This document shows positions 9,122 through 16,004 of a stretch of 35,122 nt of DNA, in pieces (positions within the stretch are counted from its first letter, which is position 1; each line of letters starts with the position of its first letter). The stretch comes from an uncultured Hellea sp. (lineage in GTDB: Bacteria; Pseudomonadota; Alphaproteobacteria; Caulobacterales; Maricaulaceae): the NCBI GenBank assembly GCA_905477785.1, contig CAJQGR010000028.1:1-35122 (forward strand). Direction: 5' to 3'. The position numbers and the translations under genes are program-made. The notes beneath the pieces are model-generated. The model was not told the DNA's origin and searched no databases. It saw only the letters and a list, made by a program, of their open reading frames with translations.

Positions 9122-9646
9122 ATGGAAATAATCAAAAAAAAATTTAAATATACAGCATCAAGACGAAGCATATCAATGCAGTTAATTGCTGTTTTATTAT
9201 TGTCGTGCAAGAAGACTAACTCCACAGAATTATATGGGAATGCAAAGATGGATGATACAAAATGTATAAATATACCAGAATCTGAATGGAAGAGCAGATT
9301 AACATCTCTAGAATACGCAGTTTTACGGAGAGAGGGTACTGAAAGACCAGGAACTTCTGAACTCAACTGGGAAAAAAGGAGCGGTCAGTATAATTGTGCT
9401 GGATGCAATCAACCGCTATTTAAATCTGAGCATAAGTATGAATCTGGAACTGGCTGGCCAAGTTTCTATGATGTCATTCATGAGAATATTGGTACTAAAA
9501 CTGACAAGAAGCTTTTTATGACCCGAACTGAATATCACTGCAGCTGTTGCAAGGGTCATCAAGGCCACGTATTCAAGGATGGTCCAAATCCAACCGGTCT
9601 TAGATATTGCAACAATGGAGTAGCTCTTAAATTTGTTCCCTCATAG
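9122..9646 (+). CDS. msrB: Peptide-methionine (R)-S-oxide reductase MsrB, exported, probable lipoprotein
   Basis: A 174-residue MsrB that reduces methionine-R-sulfoxide in proteins. The zinc cysteines are C92/C95 and C140/C143, 'GHQGHVF' is conserved, and the nucleophile is C163 in 'RYCNNG'. The N-terminus is unusual: a basic stretch with twin Arg (SRRSIS, 13-18), an 11-residue hydrophobic core, and a lipobox-like LLSC ending at C29. This suggests export, perhaps by Tat, and lipid anchoring, so it would repair envelope rather than cytosolic proteins. The start at 9122 is preferred over the Met at residue 19 because it keeps the basic n-region. The -2 residue of the lipobox is Leu, which is less common, so lipidation is an inference. 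Confidence 0.93.
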   Translation: MEIIKKKFKYTASRRSISMQLIAVLLLSCKKTNSTELYGNAKMDDTKCINIPESEWKSRLTSLEYAVLRREGTERPGTSELNWEKRSGQYNCAGCNQPLFKSEHKYESGTGWPSFYDVIHENIGTKTDKKLFMTRTEYHCSCCKGHQGHVFKDGPNPTGLRYCNNGVALKFVPS

Positions 9647-9699
9647 TTGCAGATTATCGGCTGCGGGTTTTAACAACGGGTGGTTTCTCCCCCGATGGA

Positions 9700-10134
9700 T
9701 TGCGGTCATTGACCCCAGATAGTTATGAAAGTTTTTTCCATATCCATCTGCGAGGGGCCAATGGCGAAACCGTTCTTCTAGAAAAACTCGGCCAAGATTA
9801 TCAGGTCGAAGGCGGTACTTTCCGGGTGTTAGGCCTCGCAGATTTGGGCCAACGCCGTGATCCGGATGCTGGCATTTATTACGGTGACTGTTACAACGAA
9901 GATCGCGACAACTATATCGATATCATTCTCACCGGAGATGAAGCGGCTGCACGAAATGTGACCTTCGTCGAAATTCCCTCACTTGAAGCTGGGTACAGCG
10001 CCTTCTTCAACCCAGGGGGCCCCGGACCGGAACCCTTTGATGGAGTGCGCTATACAGCTCCAGGTCCGGCTGACTTGGAACCCGTGATCATTGCTCTGGA
10101 TGATCCCATGCGTGTTAGCCGTTCTGCCCGATAA
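9700..10134 (+). CDS. Unrecognised GC-rich orphan reading frame, possibly a truncated or transferred gene
   Basis: I do not recognise this protein. The frame could begin at a TTG at 9700 (144 residues), but coding-like sequence runs upstream in the same frame to about 9649, right behind the msrB stop, with no ATG or GTG and no Shine-Dalgarno. It may therefore have lost its 5' end. Base composition is strikingly different: lines starting at 9781, 9841 and 9961 contain 32, 30 and 35 G+C of 60, against about a third around it. The product is acidic and soluble, with no signal peptide or membrane segment, and is rich in Gly, Asp and Pro towards the end ('FFNPGGPGPEPFDG'). It could be a transferred gene, a decayed fragment, or a chimeric-assembly artefact. 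Confidence 0.4.
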   Translation: MRSLTPDSYESFFHIHLRGANGETVLLEKLGQDYQVEGGTFRVLGLADLGQRRDPDAGIYYGDCYNEDRDNYIDIILTGDEAAARNVTFVEIPSLEAGYSAFFNPGGPGPEPFDGVRYTAPGPADLEPVIIALDDPMRVSRSAR

Positions 10135-10298
10135 TTTCGGCCTTTGTTTTCCTAGAGAATTACATGTCAGCACGTTAGCTAATGCACTGTCACTTATGTA
10201 ACGGATAATATTTCAGTTTAAATAGTATCTGCACATAGTAAAGATAAGATAAATTTAGCCTTGTATTTTTATTAAAAAAAATTACATTTTACATAAGA

Positions 10299-10490
10299 GC
10301 CGTCTCATACCGAGGCCGCGTTTGTGAAAGGAGGTCGATTTTGTTTATCTATTTTGGGGGGTTTGCCCTAAGCTATTAAATTAGCACTTTCGTAAAAGCG
10401 AAACTGGGTAGAGATTATTTCTTGAAGCTAAGTATAGCACTTAGTAAAGCCCAAACTTCAAAATTAAGCCGCCTCATACCGTGAGGCGGC
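10299..10490 (+). repeat. Diverged direct repeat of a GC-rich hairpin, copies at 10299-10319 and 10468-10490
   Basis: GCCGTCTCATACCGAGGCCGC and the first part of the terminator (GCCGCCTCATACCG, then TGAGGCGGC) align with one T/C change, a two-base gap and one C/G change. The copies are 169 bases apart in the same orientation. The upstream copy lacks a U-tract and has an imperfect stem, as if it were a decayed duplicate of the terminator or a partner evolved for alternative pairing. Confidence 0.45.
10341..10379 (+). CDS. Possible 12-codon leader peptide behind a strong Shine-Dalgarno
   Basis: AAAGGAGGT (10327-10335), complementary to the 3' end of 16S rRNA over nine bases, lies 6 bases (counted from GGAGG) before a TTG that opens the frame MFIYFGGFALSY and stop. 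Five of the 12 residues are Phe or Tyr, and the stop codon lies in the loop of the GCTA/TAGC hairpin. This is the strongest ribosome-binding site I noticed in the window and it serves no longer frame. The start codon is TTG and no homologue is known to me, so this may also be fortuitous purine-rich RNA. Confidence 0.22.
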   Translation: MFIYFGGFALSY

Positions 10491-10500
10491 TTTTTCTTTT
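10468..10500 (+). terminator. Rho-independent terminator
   Basis: Perfect 9-bp GC-rich stem GCCGCCTCA / TGAGGCGGC (10468-10476 and 10482-10490), loop TACCG, then TTTTTCTTTT. This is the best intrinsic terminator in the window. It ends 50 bases before the marR start, so it either terminates an upstream RNA or acts as an attenuator for marR. Confidence 0.88.
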
Positions 10501-10550
10501 GTAATTTATATTTTAAAGCATATTATGATTATAAAATAACTGGAATCATT

Positions 10551-10991
10551 ATGGCAATTGCTAGACCTATAGATCGAAGACTTTATTTTATTTTCGATAG
10601 GGCACACTCTTTAATTACTAAAGAAGCTCAAAATTATTTGAAGAAAACGTCAAAAATAGGAACTTCGCAAGCAGCTGTACTTATCTACCTCGGGTATCAC
10701 GACCGTTGTAGCCTTACCGAACTAGCACAAGCAATTGGAAGAAATAATGCATCAATTACTGGATTAGTTGAGCGAATGGAAACAAAACTTTTACTCGAAC
10801 GCATACCTCTTTTTTCAGACAAACGCTCTAAAGCCGTAGTTCTTACAGAAAAAGGCTGGAGTGAAAGAGAAAAAGTTATGAACAACTTTCGTGATTTCAA
10901 TGACCGCATGATGAAAGGTTTATCAGAAGAAGAAATTTCAGTAGTTATGAAGTTTCTTCAAACTGCTCCTGAAAATGTTAAATCCCTTTAA
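10551..10991 (+). CDS. MarR-family transcriptional regulator
   Basis: A 146-residue winged-helix regulator, the normal MarR length. Seen: the helix-turn-helix 'CSLTELAQAIGRNNASITGL' followed by the wing with 'DKRSKAVVLTEKGW', flanked by N- and C-terminal helices for dimerisation. MarR proteins usually bind palindromic operators near their own gene and release them on binding small phenolic or acyl ligands or on oxidation; the target here is unknown. It stands alone between the terminator at 10468-10500 and pmbA, with AT-rich 50- and 105-base flanks. The 50-base gap behind the terminator is long enough for its own promoter. No paired drug-efflux gene is adjacent. Confidence 0.9.
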   Translation: MAIARPIDRRLYFIFDRAHSLITKEAQNYLKKTSKIGTSQAAVLIYLGYHDRCSLTELAQAIGRNNASITGLVERMETKLLLERIPLFSDKRSKAVVLTEKGWSEREKVMNNFRDFNDRMMKGLSEEEISVVMKFLQTAPENVKSL

Positions 10992-11096
10992 AATATAATT
11001 TCTTTATATTTAAAATCATTTATTTCAACTCTATCATTTATAATAACAATAATCTAATTACACTTTCATATTAATCAATAAAAAGTAAATTTATTT

Positions 11097-12455
11097 ATGA
11101 ACTTTGAACACACGCCAAATAAATCCAATATTGATAATATTGTTCAGAAACTGCTTTCAAAAGCAAAACACCATGGGGCAACGTCTGCTGATGCAGTAGG
11201 AACTTATGGTCGCTCTCTAGGAGTAGTAGTTCGCAATGGCGACCTTGAAGATATCGATAATAGTGAAGGCTGCGATATAGGACTACGCGTTATGGTTGGA
11301 AAACGCCAATCTTGCGTTTCAACATCTGATACATCAGATGCATCTATAGAAAAACTGGCGGAAAGAGCTGTAGCTATGGCTAAATTAGCCCCAGAAGATC
11401 CTTATTGTGGACTAGTAGAAACTTCTAAACTTATAACTCACAATCCAGATTTGCAACTTTATGATGACACATCAATAACTCCTATAATATTGAAAGAAAG
11501 AGCTCTAGAAGTTGAGTCGTCAACATTAAAGGTAAAAGGCGTACAACAAGCAGAAGGCGCAAATGCTAGTCATGCACACTCAGAAATTTTCTTTCAAACA
11601 AGTGAGGGTTTTTCATATGGATGGATGTCTTCTCGTCACTCAGTTTCTGTATCAGCTATAGCTGAACTTAATGGATCAATGGAAAGAGATTACGACTATC
11701 ATTCTACACGATGGTTAGAAGATTTAAGGTCAACTGAAGATGTTGGTAAACTTGCAGGTTCTAGGGCTGTGTCTAGGCTTGGTTCAAAACAAATAAAATC
11801 AGGCGCAATGCCAGTAATTTTTGATAAAAGAATCTCCAACGCGCTGCTTTCGGCACTATTAGGGGCAATTTCTGGTCCATCGATAGCAAGAGGTGTTTCA
11901 TTTTTAAAAGACAAATTAGATCAACAAATATTTAATAATAAAATTCAAGTCATTGATGACCCTCAAATTATCAGAGGACACGGCTCTCGCCTTTATGATG
12001 GAGAAGGCATAATACCTGTTAAACGAAATTTAATTAAAAATGGAATACTTCAGACATGGCTATTAAACTCATCGTCAGCAAGGCAGTTAAATAGAGAAAC
12101 AACAGGACATGCCAGTAGGAACATAAGCTCTCCTCCTGGGGTCTCCTCAACAAACGCATATATTGAAAATGGCTCCTCATCCCCTGAAGAATTAATTAAA
12201 CAGATCACAGATGGATTAATTATATCTGAAATGTTTGGTCCATCGCTTAATGGAAATACTGGCGATTACTCAGTTGGTGTTTCTGGATTTAAAATTGAGA
12301 ATGGACAGAAAACTTATCCCGTAAGCGAAGTTACTATCGCAGGGAATTTAATAGAGATATATAAATCTTTAATAGCGGCAAATGATCTAGAATTTAATAG
12401 CGCAACTGTTTCGCCTACTCTATTAGCACAAGGCCTAACAGTTGCAGGTCTCTAA
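11097..12455 (+). CDS. pmbA: TldE/PmbA subunit of the TldD-TldE metalloprotease
   Basis: A 452-residue TldD/PmbA-family protein. The C-terminal region 'GDYSVGVSGFKIENG' and 'YPVSEVTIAGNL' is the hallmark of PmbA/TldE, which pairs with the catalytic TldD subunit. The complex degrades unfolded small peptides and is known for processing microcin B17 and for CcdA turnover. No HExxxH zinc motif is seen, as expected for TldE rather than TldD. A tldD gene is not in this window. In alphaproteobacteria pmbA commonly stands immediately before cysQ, as here, where the two frames overlap by 14 bases. Confidence 0.94.
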   Translation: MNFEHTPNKSNIDNIVQKLLSKAKHHGATSADAVGTYGRSLGVVVRNGDLEDIDNSEGCDIGLRVMVGKRQSCVSTSDTSDASIEKLAERAVAMAKLAPEDPYCGLVETSKLITHNPDLQLYDDTSITPIILKERALEVESSTLKVKGVQQAEGANASHAHSEIFFQTSEGFSYGWMSSRHSVSVSAIAELNGSMERDYDYHSTRWLEDLRSTEDVGKLAGSRAVSRLGSKQIKSGAMPVIFDKRISNALLSALLGAISGPSIARGVSFLKDKLDQQIFNNKIQVIDDPQIIRGHGSRLYDGEGIIPVKRNLIKNGILQTWLLNSSSARQLNRETTGHASRNISSPPGVSSTNAYIENGSSSPEELIKQITDGLIISEMFGPSLNGNTGDYSVGVSGFKIENGQKTYPVSEVTIAGNLIEIYKSLIAANDLEFNSATVSPTLLAQGLTVAGL

Positions 12456-13539
12456 AAAAATAAATGATAGTTATTCTAAGGACTTAGAACTTATAAAACG
12501 AGTCGTCTATAAAGCCGGTCAAATCGCTAAAGATGCTTTTTTAAAAAATAAACCTCAAATATTTGATAAAGGCGGAGGTCATGAGGTTACTAGTGCTGAT
12601 ATAGCAGTTAATAATTACCTCTCTAAATATTTAAAAAAAAATCGCCCTATGTATGGGTGGCTATCAGAAGAAACCAAGGACGATAACTCTAGACTAAAGG
12701 CCAAAAAATCCTTTGTGGTTGACCCTATCGACGGCACCAAAGCATTTATAGATGGAACGATAGATTTTGTGGTTTCTGTTGCAGTTATAGAGAATGGCTA
12801 CCCAGTCGTGGCAGTAATATACAATCCCATCAAGAATGAAATGTTTGAAGCTACTTTAGGCGGAGGATCAAAATTAAATAATGTGATAATCAAAGCTACC
12901 GATAAACTATCTGTTAAAGATATTAAAATGATAGGCTATAGCCGAAAATTCAAGAAGCTTAAATGGCCGCAAATGAAGTGCTTCACAGTTAACTCAATGG
13001 CTTATAGAATTGCACTTGTTGCATCCGGAAAGGCAGATGCAACCGTTGCTTTTACTCCAAAATCTGATTGGGATATTGCTGCAGCCCAATTAATTGCAAC
13101 TGAGGCAGGAGCTTATATTTCAAATATTAATGGGAAGGTACCAACATATGCCAATAGTAGTACAAGTGGTTTAGGAATTATTTGTGCTGGAAAAAATCTT
13201 CATGGTTTGTTACTAGACCTAACTTACCCAATAGTTGAAAAATTTAATACATCATCTGATAAAATAAAGGAATTTGGATTTATGGCAACTAAATCAGAGG
13301 ATAGAAAAAAAATACAACTTCTTCACCTTGTTATAGGTGGTGAACTTTTAGACCCTAATAAATCAGAATTCAAAAATCTAAATAAACTTGATTTTGTTGG
13401 CGCTTATCCAGACTTTCATTCCGCACATATTGCTTGGAAAGCTTCCGCCCATAAAACCGTTGACAATGCCCATATGCGTTATTTTATATTACATGCGCAT
13501 GAATTAATTGATCCCAAAAAAGATGGTATAATTGGCTAA
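12442..13539 (+). CDS. cysQ: CysQ-type 3'(2'),5'-bisphosphate nucleotidase fused to a C-terminal DUF4170 domain
   Basis: Residues 1 to about 265 are an inositol-monophosphatase-fold phosphatase with the metal motifs 'WLSEE' (E76/E77), 'DPIDGT' (94-99) and 'SDWDIA' (D209/D211). CysQ hydrolyses 3'-phosphoadenosine 5'-phosphate, linking it to sulfate assimilation. Residues 281-365 are a complete DUF4170 domain ('LLHLVIGGELLDP', 'LDFVGAYPDFHSA', 'NAHMRYFI'), which in other alphaproteobacteria I know as a separate protein of about 80 residues encoded directly after cysQ. The fusion is in frame, and M281 has its own Shine-Dalgarno (AAAGGA, 13266-13271). The start is TTG at 12442 inside the pmbA end; the nearby ATG at 12464 is out of frame. 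Confidence 0.9.
   Translation: MQVSKKINDSYSKDLELIKRVVYKAGQIAKDAFLKNKPQIFDKGGGHEVTSADIAVNNYLSKYLKKNRPMYGWLSEETKDDNSRLKAKKSFVVDPIDGTKAFIDGTIDFVVSVAVIENGYPVVAVIYNPIKNEMFEATLGGGSKLNNVIIKATDKLSVKDIKMIGYSRKFKKLKWPQMKCFTVNSMAYRIALVASGKADATVAFTPKSDWDIAAAQLIATEAGAYISNINGKVPTYANSSTSGLGIICAGKNLHGLLLDLTYPIVEKFNTSSDKIKEFGFMATKSEDRKKIQLLHLVIGGELLDPNKSEFKNLNKLDFVGAYPDFHSAHIAWKASAHKTVDNAHMRYFILHAHELIDPKKDGIIG
13266..13284 (+). promoter_or_regulatory. Possible internal translation start for a free DUF4170 protein
   Basis: AAAGGAA at 13266-13272 precedes an in-frame ATG at 13282-13284 (codon 281 of the cysQ fusion) with about 10 bases between. Starting there would give an 85-residue product, about the size of stand-alone DUF4170 proteins, so the locus could make both the fusion and the free domain. 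Confidence 0.4.
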
Positions 13540-15292
13540 AGTTACTTCAAATAAAGACCATCATTTGATTGCTAGATTATGGATCAACTATATATGGCCT
13601 CAAAAGAAAAGGCTTTTTTTAGCTCTTTTATTTATGGTATTATTGGCAGCAGCCACAGCTGCCTATACATTTATAGTAAGCTTTGTTATTGACGAAGCAA
13701 ATAATATAACAAAAAATAATGATACAATTAAAGAAGCCAAAAATTACGCTTTTTCTGTATTACCTTTATTAATTTTTATTACAGCAACTTCGGGTTTATC
13801 TAATTATTTGCAAAGAATTTTAAACAATTCGATTGCATTAAAAGCAGTTACAAAAATGCAAAAACAAATGCTAAAATCAACTTACAAAAGTGATTTTGGT
13901 TTCTTTAGACAAAAACAATCTGGAGATATAATCTCTAAATTTACGAATGATATAACAGTGGTATCTAATGCCTTAATACGTACGATGTCGAACCTAATAG
14001 CTGCTTTGTTGACAATTATACTAACTATTTTAGCTATGTTATATCAAAACTGGCAATTATCGATGATAATGACTGTTTTTATTATAGCATACTGGCCTGT
14101 ACTATTAATATCTAAACGTATGCGAGGAGATGCTAAAAATGTTCAGGAACAGGTTGGTAAAATAACTTCAAATTTAAAGGAGAGTTTTAACAATATGAGA
14201 ATTGTAAAAACTTACAATTTGGAAATGTTAGAAAACAAACGGTTAAGTAAAAATTTTGATGACCGCGAACGCCTTCAAATGAAATTAGTTACAGAACAAG
14301 CTCGAGTTGACCCAATATTAGAAGTACTCGGAGGATTAGCTATAGCGGGTGTAGTCATTTTTGGAGTTTATCAAGTATCAAATGAATCGGCTAGCGCCGG
14401 TTCAATCGCTGCTGTTTTAACTGGGTTGTTAATACTTTCACCTAAATTAAGAGCGCTTGGAACACTTAACAATGTAGCCCAAGAAGGACTTTCCGCACTA
14501 ACTAGAATATTTAATGTAATTGATGAAGAAGCCAATATTCTAGATACAGCTAACTCCCAAGAAATTGGAAAGCTCCGCGGAGAAATTCATTTAAATGATG
14601 TTCATTTTAATTACCCTGATGGAACCTTAGCCTTAAATGGAGTGTCCATAAATGCACAGCCTGGTGAAACAGTTGCCATAGTAGGCTATTCTGGAAGCGG
14701 TAAGTCTACAATTATGAATTTAATACCTAGACTTTATGATGTGAAATCGGGCTCTGTTTGTATAGATGGGCATGATATAAGGAATATTAAAATAAAAAAC
14801 TTGCGTGATAACATAGCATTAGTGTCGCAAGAAATAATATTATTTAATACTACTGTAATTAATAATTTAAGTTATGGAAACAACAAAGCTACTGTAGATG
14901 ATATTGTACATGCAGCCCAGAAAGCAGATGCTCATAAATTTATTACCGCATTGCCGTTTGGTTACGAAACTGTACTTGGTGAAAATGGATATGGTCTTTC
15001 CGGCGGACAAAAACAAAGACTATCGATTGCTAGAGCACTTTTAAGGGATGCACCAATTTTATTAATGGATGAAGCCACATCAGCATTAGATGCAATAAGT
15101 GAAAGCACTATACAAGAATCGCTCAATAATTTTAAAATAAATAAAACAACTATAATAATTTCGCACAGACTTAATTCTGTAAAAAATGCAGATAGAATCT
15201 ATGTATTAGATAATGGGAATATTATACAACAAGGTAACCATGAAGAGCTTATAAAAAATAAATCTAATGTTTATTATAATCTGCAAAATTAA
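13532..15292 (+). CDS. MsbA-like ABC exporter (fused membrane and ATPase domains)
   Basis: A 586-residue half-transporter. The N-terminal six-helix domain spans about residues 25-305. The nucleotide-binding domain follows, with Walker A 'GYSGSGKST' (385-393), signature 'LSGGQKQR' (from 489), Walker B 'ILLMDE' (509-514) and an H-loop in 'IIISHRLNS'. It would work as a homodimer in the inner membrane. The neighbouring kdtA, lpxK and lpxL genes make the lipid A-core flippase role of MsbA likely, but other lipid or drug substrates are possible. The start is TTG at 13532, overlapping the cysQ-DUF4170 stop by 8 bases; no in-frame ATG occurs before residue 35. It ends 4 bases from the convergent phosphatase gene with no terminator visible. 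Confidence 0.92.
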   Translation: MAKVTSNKDHHLIARLWINYIWPQKKRLFLALLFMVLLAAATAAYTFIVSFVIDEANNITKNNDTIKEAKNYAFSVLPLLIFITATSGLSNYLQRILNNSIALKAVTKMQKQMLKSTYKSDFGFFRQKQSGDIISKFTNDITVVSNALIRTMSNLIAALLTIILTILAMLYQNWQLSMIMTVFIIAYWPVLLISKRMRGDAKNVQEQVGKITSNLKESFNNMRIVKTYNLEMLENKRLSKNFDDRERLQMKLVTEQARVDPILEVLGGLAIAGVVIFGVYQVSNESASAGSIAAVLTGLLILSPKLRALGTLNNVAQEGLSALTRIFNVIDEEANILDTANSQEIGKLRGEIHLNDVHFNYPDGTLALNGVSINAQPGETVAIVGYSGSGKSTIMNLIPRLYDVKSGSVCIDGHDIRNIKIKNLRDNIALVSQEIILFNTTVINNLSYGNNKATVDDIVHAAQKADAHKFITALPFGYETVLGENGYGLSGGQKQRLSIARALLRDAPILLMDEATSALDAISESTIQESLNNFKINKTTIIISHRLNSVKNADRIYVLDNGNIIQQGNHEELIKNKSNVYYNLQN

Positions 15293-15296
15293 AAAA

Positions 15297-15956
15297 TTAC
15301 TCTCTTCTCAAAATCAGTTCTGTTATAGGATTTCCAGACCATTGTTTCATAAACTTGACCTTAAGTTCAACTGGATCATAGACATTTATAACCCAATCTA
15401 AAAAGCTTATTTTTCTTTGGCTTGAATATAATAAATAATCTAAGAAAAAGAAGTCGAGTATACCTGTCTTTCCTTGTTTGATATGTAAATATTTCAGACT
15501 TAACTGACTTAGTGCAACTTCAATCGGTTCATTCATATAAAAGTGTTTGTAAAGAACTCCCATGAATCCTGTCCTATCTGCTCCTGACTTACAATGCATA
15601 ATCGCAGGGTACTCAATTTTACTGAATAACTTTTGAGCATTCAATATTGTTTCTATGGAGTGAACATCCCGACTGTACACATGAAAGTCTATCATATTTA
15701 TTGAGTTCTGGTCACATGCTTCTTTTTCTAAAAGATAGTAACCCTTATCACTTTTTCCCCTTAAATTAATATTAGTTTTAATTCCTAATTTTTTCCACTT
15801 TTTTATTTGCTTAGGTGATGGTTGGTTTTCACGGTACATTTTCTTACCTATCTCATGATGATTGGAAAATTTATATCGTAGAAAACCATGATCATAAAAA
15901 ATTAGGTCTCTATAAGCCCTTTTTCTATCAGCCTTTATATTGAGATTAAGAGACAT
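15297..15956 (-). CDS. Tyrosine/dual-specificity-type protein phosphatase
   Basis: A 219-residue cysteine phosphatase. The active-site loop 'HCKSGADRTG' (121-130) fits HCx5R with nucleophile C122 and R128. The upstream 'RENQPSPKQIKKW' and 'INLRG' match the bacterial DSP-like family, and 'YSRDVHS' may supply the general-acid Asp. There is no signal peptide, so it is probably cytosolic. It is the only minus-strand gene inside the envelope block, between the MsbA-like exporter and the DUF374 acyltransferase, and shares a 48-base divergent promoter region with the latter. Bacterial relatives dephosphorylate Tyr-proteins, phosphoinositides or lipid phosphates; the location hints at an envelope-related substrate, which is only an inference. 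Confidence 0.85.
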   Translation of the reverse strand: MSLNLNIKADRKRAYRDLIFYDHGFLRYKFSNHHEIGKKMYRENQPSPKQIKKWKKLGIKTNINLRGKSDKGYYLLEKEACDQNSINMIDFHVYSRDVHSIETILNAQKLFSKIEYPAIMHCKSGADRTGFMGVLYKHFYMNEPIEVALSQLSLKYLHIKQGKTGILDFFFLDYLLYSSQRKISFLDWVINVYDPVELKVKFMKQWSGNPITELILRRE

Positions 15957-16004
15957 TTACTATAAGCCTTTATTTTTACGTGGTGTATAGCAGGGAGTAA
16001 CAAA

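Larger units (their letters stand above)
10297..10500 (+). ncRNA. Candidate structured RNA or transcription attenuator upstream of marR
   Basis: This is the core of the 416-base gap 10135-10550. Potential hairpins in order: GCCGTCTC/GAGGCCGC (10299-10306/10312-10319, one mismatch and one G-U), GGG-TTTG-CCC (10359-10368), GCTA/TAGC (10372-10375/10382-10385), TTTCG/CGAAA (10388-10392/10399-10403), CTAAGT/ACTTAG (10428-10433/10439-10444) and the terminator at 10468. The 5' GCCGTCTCA can also pair in full (one G-U) with the terminator's 3' arm TGAGGCGGC, so the two folds exclude each other, or the ends close a ~190-nt RNA. A weak promoter (TTGTAT 10261, 16-base spacer, TACATT 10283) would start it near 10295. 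The rest of the gap (10135-10296) is AT-rich with nothing I recognise. I could not match it to 6S, SRP, tmRNA or RNase P RNA by eye. Confidence 0.42.

Noticed and set aside
9079-9366. 95-codon minus-strand frame over the 5' end of msrB
   Set aside because: Antisense to the signal and N-terminal part of msrB, with no recognisable domain and no start signal; the msrB frame has the zinc and catalytic cysteines.
10168-10186. TTAGCTAA palindrome flanked by GCAC in the gap after the orphan frame as an attachment site
   Set aside because: Only eight bases are perfectly symmetric, no integrase or second copy is present in the window.
10317-10340. GAAAGGAGGTCGA as a piece of a 16S rRNA 3' end on the minus strand
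   Set aside because: The match to the 16S tail is about ten bases (ACCTCCTTTC) and the neighbouring conserved bases (GGATC before, stem sequence upstream) are absent, so it is read as a Shine-Dalgarno rather than rRNA.
10297-10500. tmRNA, SRP RNA or RNase P RNA at the structured element
   Set aside because: I see no GGTTCGA T-loop and tag sequence, no SRP GGAAG/AGCA tetraloop region and no RNase P GAGGAAAGTC core. 6S RNA is not excluded, only unproven.
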